Shown: one piece after another, positions 8,358-17,860 of the stretch
Layout of the letters: each line of letters starts with the position of its first letter
How positions within the stretch are numbered: position 1 is the stretch's first letter
Translations under genes and position numbers: made by a program
The notes under the pieces: model-generated
Database searches by the model: none
What the model was told of the DNA's origin: nothing
What the model saw: only the letters and a program-made list of their open reading frames with translations
Source of the DNA: Granulosicoccus antarcticus IMCC3135
GTDB lineage: Bacteria > Pseudomonadota > Gammaproteobacteria > Granulosicoccales > Granulosicoccaceae
Assembly (NCBI RefSeq): GCF_002215215.1
Contig: NZ_CP018632.1
Span: forward strand, 4,770,501 to 4,834,500
Direction: 5' to 3'
Length of the DNA stretch: 64,000 bases

Positions 8358-10373
8358 ATGAACACATCCAGCTGCGTACAGGCATTCGTCAGCTCCGTGC
8401 TGTCAGCTACAGCGTTCAGTACGCTTTATCTGGGCATACCCACGCTGTCACTGCTACCCAGCGTTGCATCCGCCGCAACTTGCTATATCGATGATCGTGG
8501 TCGCATCGTCACGCGCCGTCGGCCTGGGTATACAGCCATCGAATGCCCGAGCTCTGAACCTTCTCCTATTACACCCTCCACCACCCCTGCTCCAACAAAC
8601 GATCCGGACACACTGGCAGCCCCCACTTCCGATGCCCCCCCAGCAATCGATCAAAGTGTAGAACAGCCCGCCGCACCGTCGGTGCAGTTGTACCGATTGC
8701 CAGGACGTCGAGGCGCTCTGGAACCTGCAGAAAATCCCGGACAACCCAAGCAGAGAGCGCAACGCCTGAGAAATCCTGCTTCGCCGATACCCAGACCTTC
8801 ACTGTCCGACTATGGTGCATCAGTTCCGACTCCAGATCGTTGGCGCATCGTTGACGATCTTGGTTATACAGAGTCCTTGCTGGACCCATACAATCGCAAT
8901 CCACTCAAAGGTGACAAGCCAATCGGCGATGAATGGTTCTACAACGTAGCAGTCATTGCCGACACGATTCTGGAACTGCGTGATATACCGACCCCTGTAG
9001 GTAGCTCATCGACACAGAACACGGGTGAGATAGATGTATTTGGCGATCAGGAGCAGACACTGGCGGTGCAAAACGTTGCCGTCGAACTTGTCTACTACAA
9101 AGGTGATACCGTCTTTCGACCACCGGATCATGAATTTCGTTTAACCGCTGCATTCAACTACAACTACGCCGTACTCGAAGAAATTCAGGGTATCAATGCC
9201 GATCCACGCGACGGAGATGATCGAACCGATAGCCAAGTCGGTATTCAGGCTGCGTTCTATGACAAACACCTGAGAAACGTTTCCGATCGCTATGACTTCG
9301 ACAGCTTGCGAATTGGTATTCAGCCGTTCAATAACGACTTCAGAGGGTTCCTTTTTCAGGATAATCAGTTCGGTATACGTCTGTTCGGTATCCGTGACAA
9401 CAACAAGTGGCAATACAATCTGGCCTGGTTTCGCCGTATTGAAAAGGACACTAATAGTGGTCTGAACGATTTAGGTAGAGGTCTGCGAGATGATGATGTA
9501 TTCGTTGCCAACCTCTATCGTCAGGATATGCCCGTCAAGGGCTTCAATTCACAAGCATCCATACTGTACAACCGCAATACCGAGGGTGATGAGTTTCACT
9601 ATAACGAGAACGACTTCATCGAACGCCCCGCCTCACTGGGCTTTGAAGCTCCACGCGATTACGACGTGGTGTACCTGGGATATAGCGGAGATGGCCACTT
9701 TGGCCGATTAAATCTGACCACATCCAACTACTACGCTTTCGGTCAGGAGTCCCGCGGTGTTTTCGTCAACGATGAAGTTGATATCAGTGCATTCTTCCAT
9801 GCCAGCGAAATCTCCATGGACTTTGACTGGTTCAGACCTCGCATATCATTCATGTACGCAAGTGGTGACAGTGATCCGTATGATGATGTAGCAACCGGCT
9901 TCGATGCGGTATTCGAGAACCCCGTGTTTGCAGGGTCAGATACCAGCTACTGGAATCGACAAGCTGTGCCACTCATTGGCGGTGGTCGGGTCGCGATATC
10001 GGGTCGCAACTCATTGTTGAACGCGTTGCGCTCATCCAAAGAAGAAGGCCAGAGCAACTTCACGAACCCGGGTCTGATACTTTTCGGCTTAGGTGCTGAT
10101 ATGGATCTGACGCCTGCCCTGCGACTGAGCTTGAGTCTGAATAGCTTGTTCTTCGATAAAACCGAGGTCCTGGAAGTTGCTCGAAACCAACCAGATATCG
10201 ACAAGGATATAGGTCTGGATGCCTCTGTTTCACTCACCTATCGTCCTTTCACCTCTCAGAATATTGTGCTACGAGGCTCCTACGCCACCCTGATTCCAGG
10301 TGCAGGATTCGACGATCTCTATCCTGATGAAACAGCGGGATACTTCTTTTTCAACGCTACGTTGACTTACTAA
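8358..10373 (+). CDS. Outer-membrane beta-barrel (porin-like) protein
   Basis: 671 aa from the ATG at 8358; an upstream in-frame ATG at 8259 would lie inside the lipoprotein gene and lacks a signal sequence. Residues 1-38 form a signal peptide ending near ASA/AT. A short Cys-containing module (CYIDDRGRIVT...IECP) follows, then a Pro/Thr/Ala-rich linker to ~120. From ~180 the sequence alternates polar and hydrophobic residues with many aromatic/Gly turns, and the last residues FFFNATLTY form a typical C-terminal beta-signal with a terminal aromatic residue. It is not recognisably MtrB, and no CxxC near the N-terminus of the kind reported for MtrB was noted. Flanked by multihaem cytochromes, it may house or dock a cytochrome in the outer membrane; that role is inferred. 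Confidence 0.72.
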   Translation: MNTSSCVQAFVSSVLSATAFSTLYLGIPTLSLLPSVASAATCYIDDRGRIVTRRRPGYTAIECPSSEPSPITPSTTPAPTNDPDTLAAPTSDAPPAIDQSVEQPAAPSVQLYRLPGRRGALEPAENPGQPKQRAQRLRNPASPIPRPSLSDYGASVPTPDRWRIVDDLGYTESLLDPYNRNPLKGDKPIGDEWFYNVAVIADTILELRDIPTPVGSSSTQNTGEIDVFGDQEQTLAVQNVAVELVYYKGDTVFRPPDHEFRLTAAFNYNYAVLEEIQGINADPRDGDDRTDSQVGIQAAFYDKHLRNVSDRYDFDSLRIGIQPFNNDFRGFLFQDNQFGIRLFGIRDNNKWQYNLAWFRRIEKDTNSGLNDLGRGLRDDDVFVANLYRQDMPVKGFNSQASILYNRNTEGDEFHYNENDFIERPASLGFEAPRDYDVVYLGYSGDGHFGRLNLTTSNYYAFGQESRGVFVNDEVDISAFFHASEISMDFDWFRPRISFMYASGDSDPYDDVATGFDAVFENPVFAGSDTSYWNRQAVPLIGGGRVAISGRNSLLNALRSSKEEGQSNFTNPGLILFGLGADMDLTPALRLSLSLNSLFFDKTEVLEVARNQPDIDKDIGLDASVSLTYRPFTSQNIVLRGSYATLIPGAGFDDLYPDETAGYFFFNATLTY

Positions 10374-10383
10374 GGTTGCCATT

Positions 10384-13300
10384 ATGCTTCTATATAAATC
10401 GATGCAAGGTAATCGACATACGCCACGTATGAGTCGGTTGTTGAGTAAGGGTATGCTCCTGTTGGCGGCTTTGGTTCTCAGCCCTCTTCAGGCAAGTACG
10501 GGAGAAGAGGCTGCAGTTGCTCGCGACTATTCGTTTACTCCTGCCGCACCTGGCGTGCAAAGCACCGCAGACGTAGATCAAAAGAATGCTGGCTGCATCA
10601 CTTGTCACATCGACAACGATCTGCCCTCCATGCACACTAACCCAGCGGTTAAAATCGGCTGTGTCGATTGTCATGGTGGTGATAGTACGATTCCCGAAGC
10701 TGCAGGAGCCGAGCCCGGTTCACCTGAGTATCTGCTGGCAGCTGAAAAAGCGCATGTACTCCCTCTCTACCCAAAATCCTGGGAGTATCCCTCCAGCGCC
10801 AATCCGGAGAGAACCTATACTCTGCTGAATAATGAGAGCCGTGAATTCGTACGCTTTATCAACCCATCGGATTACCGCGTAGCAGATGAGGCCTGCGGTG
10901 CATGTCATCAGGACATCATAGAAGCATCCAAACGCAGCATGCACTCAACCGGTGTCATGCTCATGGGAGGTGCTGCATACAACAACGGCATCCTGCCTAA
11001 CAAGCAATACAATATAGGCGAAGCCTACGACGACAACGGTGTTGGCGTTAAGCTGCTCGGCCCCATCATTCCCGAAGAGCTCAGAGAGCAGGCGGCGGCG
11101 GCCGGTATCTTGCCAGAGCTGTATCCCTTACCTGCCTGGGAAACCGTAAAACCCGGAGATGTCTTTCGAGTTTTTGAACGAGGTGGTCGAAACATCAGCA
11201 ATCTGTTTCCGGAAACCGGCATTCCTGGAGCTCTTGGACTTGTACAACGATTAGAAGAACCTGGACGCCCGGATATTCGTCAATCCAACCGCGGCCCCGG
11301 TACTGGTGCACGTATCTCAGTCCCCTTGATCAACATCACCAAGACTCGTCTTAATGACCCACTTACCTGGTTTGCAGGCACCAATGATCAACCCGGTGAT
11401 TATCGACAATCCGGCTGCGCCTCTTGTCACGTCGTTTATGCCAATGATAGAGACCCTAAACATTCAGGTGCATATGCCCAGTTCGGACACGGCGGGCAAA
11501 CGCAAACAGCGGATCCCACGATTCCACGTGAAGAGGATGGTCATCCACTAAAGCATGCATTTTCGCGAGCCATACCGACCAGCCAGTGCATGACCTGCCA
11601 TATGCATCAGCCGAACATGTTCATGAATACCTTCATGGGTTACACCATGTGGGACTACGAGTCCGATGCACCGCGCATGTGGCCCGAAGAGCAGCAATAC
11701 CCAACATCTGAAGAAGAATGGGCGGTACTGGATCGTAATCCGGAAGCCGCCTCTGCACGAGGAAAATGGGCAGATGTCGATTTTCTGAAAGACGTCTGGG
11801 AGCGCAATGATGAAATGCAGGACACCCAGTTCGCGGATTATCATGGCCACGGCTGGAACTTCCGCGCAGTATTCAAGCGCGATAGAAAAGGTAATCTGCT
11901 AGACGACGAAGGTACTATTGTTGAAGACGACGATCCTGATAAATTCGACAAGGCCGTACATATGGCCTCCATTCATATGGATGTGGGAATGCAATGTGTT
12001 GATTGTCACTTCTCGCAAGACAGCCATGGAAACGGCCATATCTACGGCGAAGTTGCCTTAGCCGTCGAGATTGGCTGCAAGGATTGTCACGGCACAGCGC
12101 AGGAATACCCCAATCTGTACACCTCAGGGCCTGCCGCACTCGAAGGCGGTAAGGATCTTCTGACATTGCGCACCCCTGATGGTCGACGTCGTTTTGAATG
12201 GCGCGGTGACGAGCTCTACCAGTCATCGTCTCTGGACTCTGAGCTTGAATGGAAGATGAGTCTGGTCAAGGACACAGTCAATCCTGATCATGTCAGTTAC
12301 AACAACAAGGCCGCACGCGCCAAAACCATGAGTAGCGATACAGCGACTCAGGAATGGGGACCATCGGTATCAGCAGATGATCTGGCGCATTCAAACGATG
12401 AGATGGAGTGCTACTCCTGCCATACATCCTGGACGACAACCTGTGGCGGTTGTCACCTGCCAATCGAGGCTAATCGCAAAACACCAAGACATCATTATGA
12501 AGGTGGCGAATCACGAAACTTTGCAACCTATAACCCCCAGGTAGCAAGGGACCAGATGTTTGCTCTGGGTCGCCGGAGTCCGAACAAGGATGGTGGCAAG
12601 ATCGCACCAGTGCGCTCCTCTTCGGCCTTGATATTGTCTTCCACCAATGCGAACCGGGAAAAGATCTACGTTCAGCAACCGCCAATCGCATCCAGTGGAT
12701 TCAGCTCACAAGCCTTTAACCCACATTTCCCGCATACCACTCGAAAAACTGAAACAAAGGAATGTGAAGATTGCCATCTATCGGCTAATGGCGACAACAA
12801 CGCAATCATGGCGCAGCTATTGTTGCAAGGCACAAACTTCATCAACTTCGTCGGCTACCACGCCTACGTAGGCGGTGATGGTGGAATTGCCGGAATTCAG
12901 GTTACCGAGTGGGACGAGCCTCAAGCGGTGATTGGTAGCTACTTGCATGAGTATGCCTATCCGGACTGGTTCGAAGAGCATCAGGACAACAAGCAGGTAC
13001 TCGCTACAAGCCATAAGCACAGTTCAGGAAAATCACAATGTGTGCAACTCCGGGGGGAGTATTTGTATGTAGCCGAAGGCGACGAAGGTATGCGCGCCTA
13101 TGATGTTGCGAGTATTGCCAACAAGGGCTTCTCGCAAAGAATCATTACAGCCCCTGCCAGCGCACTGGGACAGGACACCCATGTGTCATCCCGCGATGCT
13201 ACTTGCGTTTTGCTACCAACCACTCAGCCAATTGCCCCTGAACAAAACCAGGGTGAAATGATGCGCGAAGCCAACATGGAACAACCTTTCCATCCCTTGT

Positions 13301-14157
13301 TTAACTACGCGTACATCTCAGATGCAACTGAGGGGTTGATTCTTGTAAACGTCAACACATTGGTCGATGGTGAACCACGTAACAATTTCTTTGAACGCGC
13401 ACTAACGTGGAACCCTGACAACGTATTGGAGGGCGCACAGCACCTGAGCATTGGCGGGCACTATTTGTATATCGCAGCAAAACAGGGTGTTGTCATTGTC
13501 GATATAGACGATCCGTTAAATCCTCAGGTGGTCACAATCATTCCACTCGATGATGTGCGAGCCACCATGCTGCAATTCCGCTACCTGTTTGTCACAACAG
13601 CTGAAGGCTTGATCTCCATTGACGTTTCGAACCCGCTCAAGCCAAGGGTCACGGAAAACAATCTGGTCCGCATCAAGGATGCACGTAAGCTATTTGTATC
13701 ACGCACTTACGCCTACGTTGCTGCAGGAGCTGAAGGCCTCATTATTGTTGATGTCGAAAAACCGGAATCGATGCTCGAATACCAACGCTTCTCTGAAGGG
13801 CTGAAAGATAGCCAGGATGTGATCGTTGCCAGCACCAATGCTTCACTGTTTGCCTATGTCGCCGATGGCACTGATGGGTTGAAAGTCATTCAACTGACCT
13901 CCCCTGAACTTCAACCCAAGTTTTACGGATTCAGCCCAGAACCAAATCCACGCCTGATCGCGACTCACTCTACGGGCAAACGATTGCTAAGCCTGTCACG
14001 ACCTCTGGAACGTGATCGTGGCGTGGATGAGTCAGGCAATCAGATTGCGGTCTTTGGTCGTCGCGGTTCTCGACCACTGAACAATGAAGAGATGCGCAAG
14101 ATGTACCTGAATGATCAAGGACAGCCTTGGGTAGTGACCAACGATCCGGTCAAGTAA
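10384..14157 (+). CDS. Decahaem c-type cytochrome with C-terminal LVIVD-repeat propeller
   Basis: 1257 aa. The N-terminus has a Sec signal (hydrophobic LLLAALVLSPLQA, residues ~24-37); a later Met (~16) could also start it. Ten CxxCH motifs are seen: CITCH, CVDCH, CGACH, CASCH, CMTCH, CVDCH, CKDCH, CYSCH, CGGCH and CEDCH. From residue ~880 to 1200 at least five repeats of the LVIVD type follow (for example GVVIVDIDDPLNPQVV, GLISIDVSNPLKPRV, GLIIVDVEKPES), predicted to form a beta-propeller, often a surface or adhesion module. The gene starts 11 bp after the porin-like gene and ends 5 bp before the pentahaem gene. A large exported multihaem protein next to an outer-membrane barrel suggests an outer-surface or periplasmic terminal reductase; the substrate cannot be read from sequence. 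Confidence 0.85.
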   Translation: MLLYKSMQGNRHTPRMSRLLSKGMLLLAALVLSPLQASTGEEAAVARDYSFTPAAPGVQSTADVDQKNAGCITCHIDNDLPSMHTNPAVKIGCVDCHGGDSTIPEAAGAEPGSPEYLLAAEKAHVLPLYPKSWEYPSSANPERTYTLLNNESREFVRFINPSDYRVADEACGACHQDIIEASKRSMHSTGVMLMGGAAYNNGILPNKQYNIGEAYDDNGVGVKLLGPIIPEELREQAAAAGILPELYPLPAWETVKPGDVFRVFERGGRNISNLFPETGIPGALGLVQRLEEPGRPDIRQSNRGPGTGARISVPLINITKTRLNDPLTWFAGTNDQPGDYRQSGCASCHVVYANDRDPKHSGAYAQFGHGGQTQTADPTIPREEDGHPLKHAFSRAIPTSQCMTCHMHQPNMFMNTFMGYTMWDYESDAPRMWPEEQQYPTSEEEWAVLDRNPEAASARGKWADVDFLKDVWERNDEMQDTQFADYHGHGWNFRAVFKRDRKGNLLDDEGTIVEDDDPDKFDKAVHMASIHMDVGMQCVDCHFSQDSHGNGHIYGEVALAVEIGCKDCHGTAQEYPNLYTSGPAALEGGKDLLTLRTPDGRRRFEWRGDELYQSSSLDSELEWKMSLVKDTVNPDHVSYNNKAARAKTMSSDTATQEWGPSVSADDLAHSNDEMECYSCHTSWTTTCGGCHLPIEANRKTPRHHYEGGESRNFATYNPQVARDQMFALGRRSPNKDGGKIAPVRSSSALILSSTNANREKIYVQQPPIASSGFSSQAFNPHFPHTTRKTETKECEDCHLSANGDNNAIMAQLLLQGTNFINFVGYHAYVGGDGGIAGIQVTEWDEPQAVIGSYLHEYAYPDWFEEHQDNKQVLATSHKHSSGKSQCVQLRGEYLYVAEGDEGMRAYDVASIANKGFSQRIITAPASALGQDTHVSSRDATCVLLPTTQPIAPEQNQGEMMREANMEQPFHPLFNYAYISDATEGLILVNVNTLVDGEPRNNFFERALTWNPDNVLEGAQHLSIGGHYLYIAAKQGVVIVDIDDPLNPQVVTIIPLDDVRATMLQFRYLFVTTAEGLISIDVSNPLKPRVTENNLVRIKDARKLFVSRTYAYVAAGAEGLIIVDVEKPESMLEYQRFSEGLKDSQDVIVASTNASLFAYVADGTDGLKVIQLTSPELQPKFYGFSPEPNPRLIATHSTGKRLLSLSRPLERDRGVDESGNQIAVFGRRGSRPLNNEEMRKMYLNDQGQPWVVTNDPVK

Positions 14158-14161
14158 TGGC

Positions 14162-15472
14162 ATGACTGAAAAAAAGCACAAGTGTCGCCTACACGCGATC
14201 CTTTTACTGGTGGGCAGTCTTGCCTTGGCCCTGTCCTCCAGTCAGTCATTTGCAGTTGACGTATTTGCCGAAACCCACTTGGGGCCCGCTACCTGCGCTA
14301 CTAGTCAATGTCATGGCAAAAGCGCACCGTACCCAGATCGAAATGTGAATCTCAACGAGTACACTATCTGGATTGATGGGGACAGACACTCCATTGCATA
14401 CCAGACATTGCTATCCGAGGAGTCGCAACGCATAGCGGCCAAACTCGGGCTAGAGAACGCTAAAAATGCCACCATTTGTCTGGATTGCCACGCTGACAAC
14501 GCACCGGACGACAAACGTGGACCCAAGTTTCAAATCAGTGACGGAGTCGGGTGCGAAGCTTGCCATGGTGGTTCCGGGCAATGGATAGAAACACACACGG
14601 ATACAGACGCAACTCACGCCAAGAACCTGGCTGCCGGAATGATCGCAACCGAAACTGCTGAAGTCCGCTCTGAGGTCTGCCTGAGCTGCCATCTGGGTAC
14701 CAAAGACAAATTCGCGACACACACTATCATGGGAGCCGGCCACCCTCGCCTCAGCTTCGAACTGGACTTGTTTACTGCCAACCAGCCTGCTCACTATATC
14801 GTTGATGATGACTATGTGAAGCGCAAAGGCTCCATTCCCAGTTTCAACCTCTGGCTAACCGGCCAGTTTGAAAGCGCCAAACAATCACTGAATGTTGGAG
14901 TCCAACGTCTGCACGATGGGATTGGCATGTTCCCGGATTTTGCATTTTATGACTGCCAAAGCTGCCACCATTCACTAAAGAACGTGCGTTGGAGCAAGCG
15001 ACGAACAGATGGAGTTCTGCCGGGCACATTAAGACTACATATGCCCAATATCGTGGTTCTGGATTCAGTCGCCAGAGCACTGGGTGCTGACGATATCCAA
15101 CAGACATTGCAAGGCGAGAAAATTAATACAATAAAGGCTGCTCAGCAAAGCAGGCAAGACTTTGCCACAGCGGCACAGAGTATGCTGAATAGCCTGGCAG
15201 CTGCGAGAGACACGTGGGCACGCAAATTTTCGAATACAGAGATAGTGGCAGTACGTCGCGCCTTGCTGGAAAATGCGGCAGCCGACCGTGCCAGTGATTA
15301 CGCAGAAGCTGAACAAATTTATTATAGCTTTGAGAGTTTGTGTTATACGCTGGATGAGCTCGATCGCTGCGCGAGCACATTGGATCAGCTGTTCGAGTCG
15401 ATCTCTGATAGCGATACTTTCAGCCCCCGAAGTTTTTCCCTGCTCGCAAAAAAACTGGTCGACAGTTTTTAG
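14162..15472 (+). CDS. Pentahaem c-type cytochrome (cytochrome c554-like)
   Basis: 436 aa with a signal peptide (LLLVGSLALALSSSQSFA, cleavage near residue 31). Haem motifs: an atypical CX4CH (CATSQCH, 14294-14314), then CLDCH, CEACH, CLSCH and CQSCH. The opening HLGPATCATSQCHGK and the GVGCEACHGG segment recall the cytochrome c554/multihaem family in which the first haem sits near the N-terminus. The C-terminal ~140 residues have no haem motifs and look helical. Its start follows the decahaem stop by a few bases, so the two should be co-translated and may form one complex, this one acting as a soluble electron shuttle. The CX4CH site may need checking for actual haem attachment. Confidence 0.82.
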   Translation: MTEKKHKCRLHAILLLVGSLALALSSSQSFAVDVFAETHLGPATCATSQCHGKSAPYPDRNVNLNEYTIWIDGDRHSIAYQTLLSEESQRIAAKLGLENAKNATICLDCHADNAPDDKRGPKFQISDGVGCEACHGGSGQWIETHTDTDATHAKNLAAGMIATETAEVRSEVCLSCHLGTKDKFATHTIMGAGHPRLSFELDLFTANQPAHYIVDDDYVKRKGSIPSFNLWLTGQFESAKQSLNVGVQRLHDGIGMFPDFAFYDCQSCHHSLKNVRWSKRRTDGVLPGTLRLHMPNIVVLDSVARALGADDIQQTLQGEKINTIKAAQQSRQDFATAAQSMLNSLAAARDTWARKFSNTEIVAVRRALLENAAADRASDYAEAEQIYYSFESLCYTLDELDRCASTLDQLFESISDSDTFSPRSFSLLAKKLVDSF

Positions 15473-15524
15473 ACTTTCAGATGTAATCTGCAGGTAAAGA
15501 AAAGAGCATCCAGAGGATAATTAC

Positions 15525-16607
15525 ATGAGCGATATGGATGAAAGCAAACCGCACTTACGCAGCCTGCTCGATAGCGAAGTGTATGAATTAGACGGTGATA
15601 TGACCATCGGCAGACATGCGGATTGTAATATCGTGCTTGATAAAGAACTGGGGGCGTCACGCAAACATGCCCGTTTCAGGATGGCCGGTCAGAATTTGTT
15701 TGTTACCGACCTGGGGTCAACCAACGGCACTCTCGTCAATGGTAAAGAGATTGAAGGTGAAGCTCAGTTGTCAAATGGTGATTTACTGGTCTTTGACGTC
15801 AACGAGTACGAAGTGATTATCCCTGCACAGAGCGCAGAGCCTGAGTTCGACCCGAATATGACGGTCTTCATCAATCGAGCAGTGACAGCTACAAAAGAGG
15901 CAGCAGAACCTGCCCCCAAGCCAGCTCCCGCTCCCAAGCCAGCCCCCACCCCCAAGCCAGCCCCCAAGCCAGCCCCCAAGCCAGCCCCCGAACCCACCCC
16001 CACCCCCACCCCTGACGAAGCCGCTCACCGACCCGGCTCCTGGGTGAGTTCAGCTGATGTCAAAAATTCCGATTTAACCGTCTTGGCACCCGGCGTTGTG
16101 GCAATGAGTGCCGAGGCTGCACAGCTTGATCTGACCTCTATTTCCGAACCGACAATCGTTGTTCAAACTGGCGAAAATGCAAACACACTGTTGCCATTGA
16201 CTGGTAAGCAGAGTGAGTGGAGTATCGGATCAAATGATGATAGAAATCTTCGAATACCACAGGCGGGAGTATCCGGGAATCATGCCGCCATTATCCGAGA
16301 AGGATCAAAATGGAAAGTCGTTGATCAGATGTCTATCAACGGCACATTTGTCAACGGTAACCGCGTCAATATCCGTTTTATTGACAATGATGATTTGTTG
16401 CGCTTTGGTCCGGTTGAATGCCGGTTTGTAGTGCCGACTGGGTATGCAGGGTCCGGACGATCCAGCAGGAAAACCGGAAAAGGCATGTCAGCCTGGAAGG
16501 TTGTAGTCCCCATTGCCTTGCTGCTTGTTCTAGGCGGAGGCTATTACGCCTACAGCACAGGAATGCTCTCTTCAACACCTCTCACCACAGAGGCAGGTAT
16601 ACAATAG
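15525..16607 (+). CDS. Tail-anchored protein with two FHA domains
   Basis: 360 aa. The first FHA domain (~15-100) has the canonical residues: IGRHADCNI, ASRKHARF, DLGSTNGTLVNG. A Pro-Lys-Ala repeat linker (~128-165) follows. The second FHA (~220-305) is less canonical (WSIGSNDDRN, VSGNHAAI, SINGTFVNG). A single helix near the C-terminus (~323-345, VVVPIALLLVLGGGYYAY) leaves only a short tail, so the FHA domains face the cytoplasm on a tail anchor. FHA domains bind phospho-threonine peptides. The gene is 52 bp after the pentahaem gene, and another FHA-like domain sits on the decahaem cytochrome at 4.4 kb, so a regulatory or assembly link between the two is a reasonable inference. No kinase or phosphatase of the Ser/Thr type is encoded in the cluster. 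Confidence 0.85.
   Translation: MSDMDESKPHLRSLLDSEVYELDGDMTIGRHADCNIVLDKELGASRKHARFRMAGQNLFVTDLGSTNGTLVNGKEIEGEAQLSNGDLLVFDVNEYEVIIPAQSAEPEFDPNMTVFINRAVTATKEAAEPAPKPAPAPKPAPTPKPAPKPAPKPAPEPTPTPTPDEAAHRPGSWVSSADVKNSDLTVLAPGVVAMSAEAAQLDLTSISEPTIVVQTGENANTLLPLTGKQSEWSIGSNDDRNLRIPQAGVSGNHAAIIREGSKWKVVDQMSINGTFVNGNRVNIRFIDNDDLLRFGPVECRFVVPTGYAGSGRSSRKTGKGMSAWKVVVPIALLLVLGGGYYAYSTGMLSSTPLTTEAGIQ
15911..16013 (+). repeat. Tandem repeat encoding a Pro-Lys-Pro-Ala linker
   Basis: Imperfect units of 12 bases (CCCAAGCCAGCC and close variants) run through this stretch and encode PKPA/PxPA repeats that join the two FHA domains. Such Pro-rich linkers are rigid, extended spacers and the DNA repeat is prone to length change. 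Confidence 0.85.
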
Positions 16608-16632
16608 CCGATCAAACAAACAGAGATAGATA

Positions 16633-17586
16633 ATGCGAGTTGTTTTTCTGGATCGCGCAACCTTTGGCCCAACCGTCGACATCACGCGACTTGATACGCC
16701 GCATGAATGGCTTGAGTTTGACAAGACGCGGGAAGATCAGGTTGTTGAGCGACTTGCTGGTGCACAAATCGCCATTACCAACAAGGTTCCTCTACGAGCA
16801 GAAACACTCGCACAATTGCCTGATCTGAAAATGATCAGCGTAGCGGCTACAGGCTACGACGTTGTAGACATCGAAGCCTGCAAGAAACAGAACATCCGAG
16901 TCTGCAACGTTCGCGGTTATGCCATCAACACTGTGCCTGAGCACACCTTCGCCCTGCTTTTAGGCTTGCGCCGATCCATCTCTGCCTATTGTGACGATGT
17001 GAAGAACGGTGAATGGCAGAAAGCCGGACAATTCTGTTTCTTCAATCACCCCATAAAAGACCTGTCTGGATCCAGACTTGGCATTATTGGAGAAGGTGCG
17101 ATCGGCCAGTCCGTTGCAAGGATTGCGACCGCATTCGGCATGATTCCAATGTTTGCCGCACATAAAGGCATGAGCGGTATGGGGCCACTTTATACTCCCT
17201 GGGATGAGGTCATCGAGACATCCGATGTCATCAGTGTCCACGCACCTTTGACTGCCAACACTCGTCACTGTCTGAGTACAGATGAATTTTCTCGTATGCA
17301 GCGCAAACCGCTCATCCTCAATACCTCCCGTGGCGGCCTGGTGGACGAGGCTGCCCTGGTTGAAGCCTTGGACAAACAACAGATAGCAGGTTTTGGATTC
17401 GATGTATTAACCACAGAACCACCCTCGGCGGACAATCCCCTGATGACAGTTCTGGATCGTCCCAATGTGCTGCTCACGCCACATATCGCGTGGGCCAGCG
17501 AGGAAGCCATGACAGAGGTCTGGCGACAGACAATAGCTCATGTCGGCTGCTTTCTGGCAGGTGAGCCGCGCAACGTTCTGGTGTGA
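16633..17586 (+). CDS. D-2-hydroxyacid dehydrogenase (NAD-dependent)
   Basis: 317 aa, the usual length for the family. It oxidises or reduces 2-hydroxyacids with NAD(P). Seen in the sequence: a nucleotide-binding motif GEGAIGQ (~152), the catalytic Arg in NTSRGGLVDE (~235), Glu in TTEPP (~262) and His in TPHIAWAS (~285). It is closest in style to glycerate/hydroxypyruvate dehydrogenases, but the exact substrate cannot be set. It lies 25 bp after the FHA gene on the same strand and may be read through from the cytochrome cluster, yet its role there is not evident; it could equally be an independent metabolic gene. Confidence 0.87.
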   Translation: MRVVFLDRATFGPTVDITRLDTPHEWLEFDKTREDQVVERLAGAQIAITNKVPLRAETLAQLPDLKMISVAATGYDVVDIEACKKQNIRVCNVRGYAINTVPEHTFALLLGLRRSISAYCDDVKNGEWQKAGQFCFFNHPIKDLSGSRLGIIGEGAIGQSVARIATAFGMIPMFAAHKGMSGMGPLYTPWDEVIETSDVISVHAPLTANTRHCLSTDEFSRMQRKPLILNTSRGGLVDEAALVEALDKQQIAGFGFDVLTTEPPSADNPLMTVLDRPNVLLTPHIAWASEEAMTEVWRQTIAHVGCFLAGEPRNVLV

Positions 17587-17860
17587 ATTTGCCCATGATA
17601 TGGCTTATCCCCGAAACACATTAAAATTCCGGCATTTCATGACGTATGGCAACTTCACCGACGAGCGAGCCTTTTTTGGCCAGAACTCTGGCATTGCCGT
17701 TGATCGTTATCGCACTACAAACCATGGAGAGAAAGGTAAAAGTTACGGTGCGCCTTGTCACTATTTCAACTGTTATCAGTAGTAGCACTATCGTCGTATC
17801 TTCAAGTTACCGCAGTCATCAGGTTTCTCTGACAATGCTGCCTGAAAAAAGGATTACACC

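Noticed and set aside
15764-16028. Gly-rich open frames opposite the Pro-Lys-Ala repeat
   Set aside because: They are the reverse reading of the repeat that links the two FHA domains.
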